Assembly (NCBI GenBank): GCA_009746045.1
Contig: RPFO01000485.1
Location: 478,883-542,882 of the forward strand
Length of the DNA stretch: 64,000 nt
Source: Mesostigma viride
Lineage: Eukaryota; Streptophyta; Mesostigmatophyceae; Mesostigmatales; Mesostigmataceae
Direction: 5' to 3'
A program made the translations under genes and the position numbers. The notes beneath the pieces are model-generated. The model was given only the letters and a program-made list of their open reading frames with translations, was not told where the DNA came from and did no database searches. Positions 21,641 to 31,030 of the stretch are shown here, piece by piece. The stretch's first letter is position 1, and every line of letters begins with the position of its first letter.

Positions 21641-21730
21641 GCCTATCTAGCGGCTCGTGGCTCGCCACGAAGCGATATGCGGACTTCAGCACTCGACCAC
21701 GGGAGATCTCGTCAAGAAGTGGCAGCAAGG

Positions 21731-21737
21731 TATAAAA
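21731..21737 (+). promoter_or_regulatory. TATA box of island gene D
   Basis: TATAAAA, 87 bp before the ATG. It is followed by a CT-rich leader containing CTCGCATCCCACTCGC, which is also found in the leader of island gene G. Confidence 0.65.
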
Positions 21738-21817
21738 GGCGCCTCCCCACCTCGTCTCGCCACTCGCATCCCACTCGCTCAACGCACCCAACACTCTCCT
21801 CTCACACTTTCGCAGCT

Positions 21818-23245
21818 ATGGCGGAATACCAAGGCCCCTCGGATCTCGCCATCCTCCTGTGCGAGCGGGATATCTTCCTCAAGCGCGAAGTTTTTCTGGC
21901 CAGAGGCGAGGCGCATTTCGGCAATTTCAAGAAGCCTATCCCTTTTCTCCTCTACGAGTACAGCGGGAGGCCTTCCACCGACAAGTTCAAGCGCCATCGC
22001 ACCTCCCTTCACGGCTTGAAGAAGGCTCGCAGCGTTTTCCAGAAGTCCGTGCAGCTCTACAACGAGCCGCCCAAAATCCGCACCACGCCGACTCCGCGGG
22101 GTACCTTCATTACGTGGTCATGCGACGCCAAGAACTGGAACGACAAGATCGAGCTCGGCCTCAACGACGAGCTGGTGGAGAAGGCGCACATGCAGAGGGA
22201 GAAGACGATCGAGCTCCTCTGCGACACCACCAAGGAGATCTGTTGGAACGGCTTTATGCACGCAAGGAGCGCCAAAGACGCCGAGAAGCTGGGCCAGAAG
22301 CTGGACATCAAGGAGCTGGTGCGCAGGAAGGACTTTTTCGACGAGAGGCGCATCTGGCTCGAGATGAGGGAGGCCGAAGACGGCAAGAAAGAACTCAGCG
22401 CGTCCGCGTCGAGGTACTCCATCGACTGCGACGGGGGCAGGCCTTCCGCTTTGAAGTTCTTCGTGAACCACAACCCGAGGATGCACTCCAACCTCATCTG
22501 GATGCTTACCAAGTCCAGGATGGAATTCAACATGTCCGCGCCTTCGGAGGAGCAGCTCGACACCAGCGAGAGCATCAAGCCGGCGATCAAGAACATGGAG
22601 GAAGTCGTTCGCAGGCTGAGGGATATCCGGTTCAAGGTGCACATGCGGAATCCCTCCCGGGACCCGATGGAATCCGAGAGGATGGAGAAGGCCTCCGAGT
22701 GCGTCCCCTATTGGGTCCACAAGGGGTTCAGGGCCTTGCCCGCTTGGTGCCTGACCCCGGTGCTGGCGGAGATCAAGAAGGAGCGCGCTGCGATCCCTTT
22801 GGAGCAGAGGGTCATGTACGAGTTTCCAATCTACCAGGCGCGGTTGCAGGAGGAGTGCTTGGAGGAGCTGAGGGAGTATGAGAAGCACCCAGCAACGACG
22901 GAGGAGGAGGTCGCAGAAATGCGTGCCGAGCGCTTGATGCACAAGACCATGATGCTGTCGAGGCTGTTTGAGCAGGAGGAGAGGGAGCTGCAGGAGGAGA
23001 GGAGGCAGAAGGAGAAGAAGGAGCGCGAGGAGAAGATGTTGCAGGAGGAGAGGAGGAAGGCAGAGGGCATTCCGTCCGCCTTCTGCATGTGGCGCCAGGA
23101 GGAGCAGGCGCCAGTGGTGCAGGCTGTGGAGCAGGCGCCGGTCGTGCAGATCACACAGATGATCCTGCGCAGCTCCTCGCGGAAGCGCGGGGAGATGGAG
23201 AAGATGGTGACCCGTTCTCGCGCCAAGGTGGCCAGGGTTGTGTAA
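21818..23245 (+). CDS. Large unrecognised intracellular protein (475 aa), island gene D
   Basis: The ATG at 21818 (MAEYQGPSDLAILLCERDIF) is the first ATG after the TATA box and CT-rich leader; the open frame upstream of it crosses the promoter array and is not coding. The N-terminal half is globular. A long charged helix follows (EERRQKEKKEREEKMLQEER, about residues 385-425), then a VVQAVEQAPVVQ repeat and a basic tail ending TRSRAKVARVV. No membrane segment or signal peptide. No family recognised. The basic end could be a nuclear signal or nucleic-acid contact (inference). A TTTTTAATGAAAA motif lies about 61 nt after the stop. Confidence 0.8.
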   Translation: MAEYQGPSDLAILLCERDIFLKREVFLARGEAHFGNFKKPIPFLLYEYSGRPSTDKFKRHRTSLHGLKKARSVFQKSVQLYNEPPKIRTTPTPRGTFITWSCDAKNWNDKIELGLNDELVEKAHMQREKTIELLCDTTKEICWNGFMHARSAKDAEKLGQKLDIKELVRRKDFFDERRIWLEMREAEDGKKELSASASRYSIDCDGGRPSALKFFVNHNPRMHSNLIWMLTKSRMEFNMSAPSEEQLDTSESIKPAIKNMEEVVRRLRDIRFKVHMRNPSRDPMESERMEKASECVPYWVHKGFRALPAWCLTPVLAEIKKERAAIPLEQRVMYEFPIYQARLQEECLEELREYEKHPATTEEEVAEMRAERLMHKTMMLSRLFEQEERELQEERRQKEKKEREEKMLQEERRKAEGIPSAFCMWRQEEQAPVVQAVEQAPVVQITQMILRSSSRKRGEMEKMVTRSRAKVARVV

Positions 23246-23305
23246 ATTAGGATGTCCTCGTACACACTTAGTCTAGCCCCGTGACGGGGTGTAATCTATC
23301 CTTTA

Positions 23306-23318
23306 TTTTTTAATGAAA
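23306..23318 (+). terminator. Putative 3'-end motif of island gene D
   Basis: TTTTTAATGAAAA, 61 nt after the stop. The same 13 bases stand 59 nt after the stop of gene G; close variants follow gene B, gene C and the 62-aa gene. It may be a polyadenylation or termination signal. Confidence 0.5.
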
Positions 23319-23399
23319 AAACACAAGTCCAACAATGAGCCCAATCTCAACAATGAGTCACCCAAACTTTCGCGAAAAAACACAAGTCCTAAACAGCCT

Positions 23400-23612
23400 A
23401 GGTAGGTGACAGACGCAAGCATAGTCCACGGGAGTGACAGACGCAAGCATAGTCCGGCAGGTGACAGACGCAAGCATAGTCCGGCAGGTGACAGACGCAA
23501 GCATAGTCCACGGGAGTGACAGATGCGAGCATAGTCCACGGGAGTGACAGATGCGAGCATAGTCCACGGGAGTGACAGATGCGAGCATAGTCCACGGGAG
23601 TGACAGATGCGA
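23400..23612. repeat. 28-bp tandem repeat containing CCACGGG
   Basis: About eight copies of GTGACAGATGCGAGCATAGT-CCACGGGA (28 bp), some with CCGGCAG in place of CCACGGGA. No unique spacers, so not CRISPR. Confidence 0.9.
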
Positions 23613-23639
23613 GAAGCGCGACGAGGCCCGCGGCAGTGT

Positions 23640-25160
23640 GGAGTGGAGATGGAGATAGTGGAGATTCATCTCCATACCCCCCCCTCCCTTCTCCTAAAAC
23701 TTTTCTGGCAGGAAATACTCGCGCAAATTCCAATATTGTCCCGTGGAATCCTAACTGTCCCATTCCAAGTATTTTACGCGATGGTGACAGACGCCAGCAC
23801 GGGGTGGAGATAGTGGAGATGGAGGTGGAGATAGGTACCTCCACCACTTTGACCTTTGTGTTTCGAAAAGGAGAAGGATTTCGGAGGAAAGGGACAGCGG
23901 GATCGGATAGGGGGAGTCTCTAGGATTCTGATAAACCGGGTTTCATGACAAGTTTCTCGGTGCTCGAGAGCCAGTCCTCGGGGTTCCACGGAGTGGAGAT
24001 AGTGGAGATAGTGGAGATGCATCTCCATACCCCCCCCTCCTTCCAAAAACTTTTTTGGCTGGAACGGAATGCAGTCTCTGCGCTGGCAGGTGCCGGGAAA
24101 TGCTAAGAATATACATAAAATTTTATGGGCAGCAGAGAGAAATAGTTATAAATATACAAAATTTTATGGGCAGCAGAGGGAAACTTTTATACTTCCCGTG
24201 GAATATATACAAAATTTTATGGGCAGCAGAGGGAAACTTTTATACTTCCCGTGGAATATATACAAAATTTTATGGGCAGCAGAGGGAAACTTTTATACTT
24301 CCCGTGGAATATATACAAAATTTTATGGGCAGCAGAGGGAAACTTTTATACTTCCCGTGGAATGTATACAAAATTTTATGGGCAGCAGAGAGAAATAGTC
24401 GTAAATATACAAAATTTTATGGGCAGCAGAGAGACAGTGCTTGGCGGCAGATGCGAGAACTCTGGTCCAGGAAAAAGTTTTTCAAGGGAGGGGGGGGTAT
24501 GGAGATGAATCTCCACTATCTCCACTATCTCCACTCTGTCGAATGCCGAGAATTCTCCCCACCCGGTGGGAACTGGGTCGAGAGAGGGGCGGGCACGGAA
24601 AGCCAGAGAGTCGCCTGATCGCATCCCGCTATCCGTTTCCTCCAAAATCCTTCTCCTTTTCAGAAAACAAAGGTCGAAGTCGTGGAGGTACCTATCTCCA
24701 CCTCTATCTCCACTATCTCCACTCCGTCCCCGCCCGGGAAAGTTTTTCGAGAGGAGGGGGGGGGTGGAGATGCATCTCCACTATCTCCACTATCTCCACC
24801 GCCCCGCGCACCCTCTTATGCTGTCACTCGTCACCATCGCGTAAAATACTTATAATTGGACAGTTAGGATTCCACGGGACAATATTGGAATTTGCATGAG
24901 TATTTCCTGCCAGAAAAGTTTTGGGAGAAGGGAGGGGGGGTATGGAGATGCATCTCCACTATCTCCACTATCTCCACCGCCCCGCGCACCCTCTTATGCT
25001 GTCACTCGTCACCATCGCGTAAAATACTTATAATTGGACAGTTAGGATTCCACGGGACAATATTGGAATTTGCATGAGTATTTCCTGTCAGAAAAGTTTT
25101 GGGAGAAGGGAGGGGGGGGTATGGAGATGCATCTCCACTATCTCCATCTCCACCCCCTAT
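23640..25160. repeat. Complex repeat block between convergent island genes D and E
   Basis: It contains GGAGATAGTGGAGAT / ATCTCCACTATCTCC palindromic blocks (about 23640, 23810, 24000, 24510, 24700, 24770, 24950, 25130). A roughly 170-bp unit (CCCCGCGCACCCTCTTATGC ... AATTGGACAGTTAGG) occurs twice in direct order (about 24797-24930 and 24977-25105) and in part inverted at 23700-23790. At about 24110-24432 a 53-bp tandem repeat (TTTTATGGGCAGCAGAGGG ... CTTCCCGTGGAATATATACA) has about seven copies. ORFs across this block are repeat artefacts. Confidence 0.85.
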
Positions 25161-25288
25161 GCCAGAATTAGAGAAGACTCATTGTGGGCACGCATGTTTG
25201 AGACACAAGTCGAGTTTGCATTAAAAATAGGATTACGAGTTTCATAAATAGGAGAGAGGGGCTGACAGAGTCCTATTCCCCACAGTAT

Positions 25289-26035
25289 TCACAGTTTGAC
25301 AGAGGCGGCCATCTCGTGCAGGCTCTTGCACGGATCGAAGGTGGCATCCAAGTCCAGATCGTCAAAGTTGCAGCCGAAGAACGTGTCATCCACGTCCAGA
25401 TCCTGGCGGGGGGACTTGCTCCCCACCTCCTCCTCCTCCTCGGAGGAGGTGTAAGAGTACGAGGGGACGGAGCCTTCGAAATCGCTCATCTCGTGATCGG
25501 AAGGAGCCTGCTCCTCCTCCTCCTGCTCCTCCTCCTCCTGCTCGACTTGGTCGACAGAAACGGGGGACTCGCGATTTTCCCTGTCCATCCGGGCCAAACG
25601 GGCATTCTCCAGCTCGCGAGCGGCGTTTTCGCGGCCCAAAATCTCGTCGCGAGTCACCACCCAGGCGGCAAGCGGGTTGCCGCGAGAGAAATCGGAGCAC
25701 CGCATGGAGAGTCTGGGCAGATCCTTGACTCTGGCGCCCATCCCGTCGTGCGGGGGCTTGAAATCGCGGCGGCGGCGGGAGGGAACGCACACCTTCTTGG
25801 GGGCGGGGAAGTTCTCCTCACGGGGCGTTTCGAAGAGCCCCATTTCGTGCTTCATCCGCTGCCATAGCTCCTCCTCCATCCTCTGCTTCTCGGCCTTGTT
25901 GCGCTTTGCGTTGGCGAGGCGTTTGGAGCGGCACTTGGAACAGCGACTCGTGCGCTTGCAACCGCGCTTGGGGAGGAACTCGTCGCTGTCCTTCGGGAAA
26001 CGCAGGCCGCAATCGCGGCAGGCCGCAGTCGCCAT
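25289..26035 (-). CDS. Zinc-finger-type protein with acidic tail (248 aa), island gene E
   Basis: The ATG at 26035 (MATAACRDCGLRF) is chosen over an upstream in-frame codon that falls in the promoter. Four cysteines at the N-terminus (CRDC ... CSKC, with KRGCKRTSR between) form a small treble-clef or ribbon-like unit followed by a basic helix (KRLANAKRNKAEKQRMEEEL). The middle is basic (PSRRRRDFK). The C-terminal third is strongly acidic (EEEEQEEEEQ, SSEEEEE, DLDVDDTFF). A basic zinc unit plus an acidic tail is what transcription activators often show, so a regulator of the shared promoters is a reasonable guess, no more. It has no clear TATA box. Confidence 0.75.
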   Translation of the reverse strand: MATAACRDCGLRFPKDSDEFLPKRGCKRTSRCSKCRSKRLANAKRNKAEKQRMEEELWQRMKHEMGLFETPREENFPAPKKVCVPSRRRRDFKPPHDGMGARVKDLPRLSMRCSDFSRGNPLAAWVVTRDEILGRENAARELENARLARMDRENRESPVSVDQVEQEEEEQEEEEQAPSDHEMSDFEGSVPSYSYTSSEEEEEVGSKSPRQDLDVDDTFFGCNFDDLDLDATFDPCKSLHEMAASVKL

Positions 26036-26627
26036 GGCAGGAAATGGAAAGGGTTCGAGAACGTTCTGAGGACACACCCGAAAAAAAAAACGGGATTTTC
26101 CCGTGGTGGCTCCTCCGATCGCCGGCCGCGAGTCCGATTTTCGGTTACGATTCCCCTGGGAGTCCACGGGGTCCCTGGGATATTTTCAAAATATCTGAAA
26201 ATATCTAAAATATCTCGGAAATATCTCGGAAATATCTCGTGGATTCCTACGGGATCCGTACTGCGCCGGCTACCACGGGGATCGGGCTTTGTGGCTGCCA
26301 CGTGGCCTGCTGGAAACTTACCATACTTATACTAATGTGCAGCTTAGATATTTTTTCAAACTGGTTTTGCAAACATCCACATCTTTATTACAAACATCCA
26401 CATCTTTCCTGTCCAAGTCCCCAGTGTGTGGGGATGTTTCTTCTACTGCCTGTCACCTAAACCCCGTGGATGGGCTGGTTTCTAACTATGGCCCTTGTCT
26501 CTAAACTAGAGGGGTTTTTGACATCCAATGCTGTCAGCTGTAACTGTTCAGTCGTCCTGGTTGCCAGCCGGAGTCCAGGTGGGGTCTGCAGCCTCGTCGT
26601 CGACGCCCTGTGCAGCAACGTCAGCGT

Positions 26628-27730
26628 CTATGGCGTCCACGAGATCACTGATTGGGTCAGTGGGGGCGTCGACGGGGATTGCTGTGTCCACTGCTTCCCC
26701 TGGACGAGGAGCACGCTGGGAAGAAGGGCCGGCACACTCGCTCCAGGCAGGCTGGCAAGGATGCGCCTGGCCTTCTCCGTGGTCACCCCAAACAACTGAG
26801 CCATGCGCTTGAAGACGTCTGGGCTGTCGCGCTCCATTGCAGCTGAGAGCGCCTCCACCTTGTCAAACACGCCCATCATTGCGCTAAGCTTCTTCGCAGA
26901 CTCAGCCTCCGGGCAAGTCTCCATGTGCTCCTCGACGGCGCGTTTCTTGCCCTCATAGCCGCAGCACATCTTGGAAGAAAGCGTCTCGTTGTCCAGCAGG
27001 CGGAACGAGACGGTGTTGCCACAGGTGTAGACGTTGTACTCGCACTCCTCCTCGTGCGCCGCCATCATGTTGCTTGGGATGATCGTAAAGCAGCCGGGGT
27101 GTTCGCAGGCCCTGTACTGCGTCCTCGACGCCAGGCTGTTGAGCTGCGGGTTGGGGACGAACAGCTGCCCAGACGAGCTCAGCGGCTTGCGGCACTGCGG
27201 GCACTGGTTTCTGAACGTGTGAAGCTTGGTAGTGGCACAGGTGTCGCAGATGATGATGGAGCATGCGTGCGCGGGCTCGTTCTCCAGCATGAGAGTGACA
27301 TACTTGTCTCTCTCCTCCGCGCAAATGGCGCATTCGATCTTGCTCAAGTCCAGGACGAGCTTCGCCACCTTGAAAGTGTTCTCCAGATAGGGAAACACGT
27401 TGTTTCTTGTGTCGAAGTCCCCGTGATTATCGTGCACGGGCACAGGCTTGTTAGCCCTGTGAAGCTGCCGTTGTTCAGCGGTCAGTTCTGCATGCACGGG
27501 TGTGTGGGGGCAAGAAAACATAACAAGAAATGAGTACCAAAAGGCGGAAACGACAAGAAAAAGCGCTTTGGGTGCAAAAAAACAAAGGCTCGTCACAAAC
27601 CTGCTTCTCCAGTAGCCGTGTTCCTCGCAGCACGTCGCTTTCCCCTGCCACTTCCACTGCCACTGCCACTAGCTCCAGTAACACCACGGCCAAAGTTGTA
27701 GCTAGCTGCGTATCTGGGGCGGGAAGCCAT
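26628..27730 (-). CDS. RING plus TRAF-like zinc-finger protein, probable E3 ubiquitin ligase (one intron), island gene F
   Basis: Exon 1 is 27601-27730 (MASRPRYAASYNFGRG, then a Ser-Gly repeat). A 113-bp intron (27488-27600, GTTTGT...GCATGCAG) is followed by exon 2, 26628-27487, giving about 329 aa. The splice is supported by an in-frame join (TATGE|LTAEQRQ) and by the hydrophobic nonsense encoded if unspliced. A RING-type set (CAIC ... HACSIIICDTC ... CPQC) is followed by a TRAF/SIAH-like finger (CEHPGC ... MAAHEEECEYNVYTC) and an EHMETC unit. RING proteins of this kind transfer ubiquitin from E2 to a substrate; the target is unknown. TATAAAG lies 74 bp upstream. Confidence 0.8.
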
Positions 27731-27803
27731 ATCCAGTGAGAGAGTTTTGGTGTGCTGAGCTGATGTGAGGTGAGCGAGTGGCGAGGAGACGAGGAAGTCT
27801 GGT

Positions 27804-27810
27804 CTTTATA
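27804..27810 (-). promoter_or_regulatory. TATA box of island gene F
   Basis: TATAAAG on the minus strand, 74 bp before the ATG of exon 1. The leader contains CTCGCCACTCGC like that of gene D. Confidence 0.6.
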
Positions 27811-27834
27811 CCTGCGCAGGCCTTGGTTGACGAG

Positions 27835-28470
27835 ACGGTCCCGTGGCTGCCAGGCTATCTACGTGGTCTTGCACGGGCAATCTGGCTACGTGGAAGCGCG
27901 TTCGTCGTTTATGCGCCGAAACCTTATCCACGGGACGCGTTTTTTTACGTTACAAGTCCCGTGGCAGCGTAACGGTCAGAAATATCCGTCCACGGGGATT
28001 AAGGATTTTCGGTTTTGAGCCCCGTGGCAGAGTAACTGTCGGATATTTTTGCCACGGGGAAAGAATTTTTACGTTACAAATCCCGTGGCAAAATAACGCT
28101 CAAAAATATCCGTCCACGGGGACAGAAAAAAAACCGATTCGGGCCCCGTGGCAAAGTAACTGTCGGATATTTTTGCCACGGGAAAAGATTTTTTACGTTA
28201 CAAATCCCGTGGCAAAATAACGCTCGAAAATATCTGTCCACGGGGACAGAAAAAAATCCGATTCCGGTCCCGCGGCAAAGTAACTGTCGGATATTTTTGC
28301 CACGGGGAAAGATTTTTTACGTTACAAATCCCGTGGCAAAATAACGCTCAAAATGTATGGCCACGGGAAAATTTTCCTCGTAACCGTCATACCGTTTCCC
28401 GTTACAAACCTCGTGGCGAGCCACGAGCTGTCGATCTGCTGAATTCTTCTAGACCACGGGAATTGCAGCC
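27835..28470. promoter_or_regulatory. CCCGTGG / CCACGGG array between divergent island genes F and G
   Basis: About five units of CCCGTGGCAAAATAACGCTC ... ATATCCGTCCACGGGGACAG, about 115 bp per double unit. Each holds CCCGTGG and CCACGGG facing each other, with TTACGTTACAAAT and GTAACTGTCGGATATTTTTG between. Same motif as the 21.2-21.6 kb array but a different spacer sequence. Confidence 0.65.
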
Positions 28471-28477
28471 CCGTGGG

Positions 28478-28484
28478 TATAAAT
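28478..28484 (+). promoter_or_regulatory. TATA box of island gene G
   Basis: TATAAAT directly after CCCCGTGGG, 85 bp before the ATG. The leader shares CTCGCATCCCACTCGC with gene D. Confidence 0.65.
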
Positions 28485-28562
28485 GCAGGACTTGCACCAC
28501 CTCGCCTCGCATCCCACTCGCATCCACCCAGCTCTCTCAGCAACCAAAACCAACCAGCTCCA

Positions 28563-29828
28563 ATGGCTTCCTCCTCCGCCATCTCTGCTCCTCGCCAGCG
28601 TGGGCCGCACAGTGCTCCCAAAGTCAAGAAAACTCGCCACTTCAACATTCTTTTCCACCCAGTCACCGGCGAGCATGCATGCGAAGTCCACCTTCCTGAG
28701 GCTTCTCGCAGCGTTTTGAACGACATGATGGATCACTACGAGACGAGCAACATCATGATGAACAAGAAGCGCATTCGCTGCGTCGGCTGCGACAAGATGA
28801 GGTCTCTCAAGCACTTCTGCGAGTTTGACGAGGATTACAAGATGCGCAACAATCACAGCTTTTCCCCGTGCGACGGCCATTTCTGCGACTCGTGCGAGTA
28901 CCTTCAGCAGAACAACATGCTGAAGAGCATCCCCACGAAGGACTGCGCCAAGTGCAAGAAGCCGACTCGTGTGGATCTCCTCAAGATCGACTGCAACGGC
29001 AAGGCCGAGCACTGCATCAGCTGCTGGGACCCCGCATTCGAGCAGTTCGCGTTCGAGCACGAGCGGACGAAGAAGAGGTTCCCCGAGCTGCTCCAGATCT
29101 ACCCGGATATGGAGGACACCGCCGAGTTCATCAAGTGGCCCACGCCAGGCACCTACACCGTCTCTGAGCCGAACTTTGCTCTCACCGGCCCCACCGACCC
29201 TGGCAAGGTCAACGTCAAGGTCGAGGAGCGCGACCAGCCCTTTCTTCGCGGTGGCTACAAGAGGAAGCAGGAGGACACAAACGACTACCTGAGGTCTTGC
29301 GGGCTGTTCAACGACGCCATCAAGAAGCCCAAGGTCGACATCGAGAACTTCAAGAGCGACTTCACCAAGGAGATCTCCAGGATCAAGTGGGAGTGCGAGA
29401 AGCGCAACTATGTCTCCCACCTCAGCTTCGTCTCTTTCACGCTGTCCGAGTCCAACCTCACCAGCACCGTCACTCCCGGCACCAAGGAGTTCGAGCATCT
29501 GAAGAACAAGTTCTGCGGCGTCAAGGCTGCCAGCAAGCAGATGGGCTGCAACCACCAGTTGGACGTGCCCTCCAAGACCTGCAAGGTGTGCAACAAGAAG
29601 GCGCACTACCTCTTCACCGCCAACGGCCACAGCATCGACAACGACGTCGTCTGCAGCGAGTGCGTCCTCGACACTCTGCGGGAGGCTGGCACCAAGAGTG
29701 TCTCCTGCCCCATCTGCGAGGGCAAGGACTCCAAGCACGACCTGTGCTTCCCGTTTTTCCGCTACGACTCCGCAGAGTCCTGCTATGCAGCTGTCATGAA
29801 CCAACTGGCCGCCCCGCGTGCCCTGTAA
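28563..29828 (+). CDS. Large cysteine-rich zinc-binding-type protein (421 aa), island gene G
   Basis: ATG at 28563 (MASSSAISAPRQRGPHSAPK) after a 79-bp CT-rich leader. Paired cysteines: CVGC, CDGHFCDSC, CAKC and CISC in the first 170 residues; CKVC, CSEC and CPIC near the C-terminus. The last group (CKVCNKKAHYLF ... CSEC ... SVSCPICEG) has RING-like order but an unusual spacing. The middle is mixed helical. Same general plan as gene B, so the two may be distant paralogues. Family and function unknown; ubiquitin ligase or nucleic-acid binding are both possible. Confidence 0.8.
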   Translation: MASSSAISAPRQRGPHSAPKVKKTRHFNILFHPVTGEHACEVHLPEASRSVLNDMMDHYETSNIMMNKKRIRCVGCDKMRSLKHFCEFDEDYKMRNNHSFSPCDGHFCDSCEYLQQNNMLKSIPTKDCAKCKKPTRVDLLKIDCNGKAEHCISCWDPAFEQFAFEHERTKKRFPELLQIYPDMEDTAEFIKWPTPGTYTVSEPNFALTGPTDPGKVNVKVEERDQPFLRGGYKRKQEDTNDYLRSCGLFNDAIKKPKVDIENFKSDFTKEISRIKWECEKRNYVSHLSFVSFTLSESNLTSTVTPGTKEFEHLKNKFCGVKAASKQMGCNHQLDVPSKTCKVCNKKAHYLFTANGHSIDNDVVCSECVLDTLREAGTKSVSCPICEGKDSKHDLCFPFFRYDSAESCYAAVMNQLAAPRAL

Positions 29829-29886
29829 ATAGTTCAGAGAATCTCTCTAGTCCCGTGGACTTGTGTACAATTAAAGAGTAATTATA

Positions 29887-29899
29887 TTTTTAATGAAAA
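29887..29899 (+). terminator. Putative 3'-end motif of island gene G
   Basis: TTTTTAATGAAAA, 59 nt after the stop, identical to the motif after gene D. Confidence 0.5.
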
Positions 29900-30240
29900 C
29901 AATTCACACGAACATCATGTCTTATTTTCCATGCTTGCAATCAAAGTAAAATTAACAATTGCACACGTCCCAAGTGTCCAAATTTAATAATACTTAGCCG
30001 TTGAGACTTGGCAAAAATTTGAATTTGGCGCGGTTTTATATTTATACTTCTGGCGCCGTCACCACGGGGAATGGCACGTGCCACGTGGCAGAATCCCGTG
30101 GACGTGCACCGGTCCGTACTCGCGCCGCGCCGTTCCGTATTTGCGCCGCGCTTATCCACAGGACGCGCGCGTCGCGCTCGCGCCGCGCTTATCCACAGGA
30201 CGCGGACCAATCCCGTGGCAGCTGTGGATATCCCTTCGTC

Positions 30241-30247
30241 TATTAAG
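30241..30247 (+). promoter_or_regulatory. TATA-like box of island gene H
   Basis: TATTAAG, 71 bp before the ATG. Upstream (30060-30225) lie several CCACGGGG / CCCGTGG units and a repeated GCGCCGCGCTTATCCACAGG. Confidence 0.45.
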
Positions 30248-30311
30248 TCGCGAGACGCAACAACTCTCGCAGCTATCCTCCTCTCCATCCACCACTACCA
30301 CGAAAACAGCT

Positions 30312-31030
30312 ATGGCTGACTCCGCGAAACCAGCTATGGCTGCCACCTTCGACAGCCTGCCTGCAGAAATCGTGCACCGCCTCGTGGAGCTCTCGTGGCC
30401 CAAACTGTGTGGAATCAACAAGGCCACGCAGGTCCAGTTTGAGAAGGTGAAAGAGGAAAAGACGATCGAAGCCACTGAGCTGCTGAATGCCATTGAGAAG
30501 GAGATTCAGATGCGCTCCCGCAGACGCCGAAGGAACCCTGGCGAGCTGCGCCACATGACTTCATGCGATCTCAAGATGTGCAAGCGGTTGCTGATTGGCA
30601 AGAAGCCCTATATCTTTCTCCGTCAAGCGAAGAGGTGGGTCGCCGAGGCTCACTGCTACAGGAAGCATCTGGCGTGCCTTGCCCAGAATGTGTTTGACAA
30701 GATGTTCTGGGCTGTCATCGTCTTCGGACACGACGCTGACCTTGTCGCTCACGAGTACATCAAGTCCGTGCCGGATCTCGAGAAGGAACGCACGGCAGAA
30801 GAGCACGGTCTCGAGCTCATCAATCGCATGAAGGAGGCGGTGCGCAAGGCCCTCGAGACAAGCGTGGCTCCTCACCACCGCCCCCCCGGATGCAGAAGAT
30901 GGAGGAACTGTGCAATTGGGAGTTAGACGTGTGGAAGAACCAACTGGCCAATGGCTATGTCAGCTGCAGGGAGTGCAGCCTTTTGAAGCCAAGCCATGAA
31001 CGGAGGAAGGCGCATGCGATGTACAAATAA
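30312..31030 (+). CDS. F-box-like N-terminus and C-terminal Cys pair, frame break at C run, island gene H
   Basis: ATG at 30312 (MADSAKPAMAATFDSLPAEI). SLPAEIVHRLVELSWPKLCG resembles the start of an F-box, weakly. A basic patch (RSRRRRRNPGELR) and a helical domain follow. At the C7 run 30881-30887 the frame breaks. The unshifted frame ends at 30926 in low-sense sequence. The adjacent frame continues with MEELCNWELDVWKNQLANGY, SCREC and HERRKAHAMYK to a stop at 31028-31030, which looks like real protein. A length error in a C run, or a true inactivating change; gene C shows a similar break. If F-box-like, it would pair with RING gene F in a ubiquitin theme, which is speculative. Confidence 0.65.

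Noticed and set aside
21350-21817. N-terminal extension of island gene D
   Set aside because: The open frame runs through the promoter array and TATA box and uses a non-ATG start; the first ATG after the leader is 21818.
21859-22942. 340-aa plus and 274-aa minus ORFs inside gene D
   Set aside because: Frame-shifted or antisense shadows caused by high GC at third codon positions.
23400-23612. CRISPR-like array
   Set aside because: 28-bp units are directly adjacent with no unique spacers, in a eukaryotic genome.
28449-29804. 451-aa minus-strand ORF
   Set aside because: Antisense shadow of gene G; sequence is Leu/Val/Gly-rich without motifs, while the plus frame has zinc-type cysteines.
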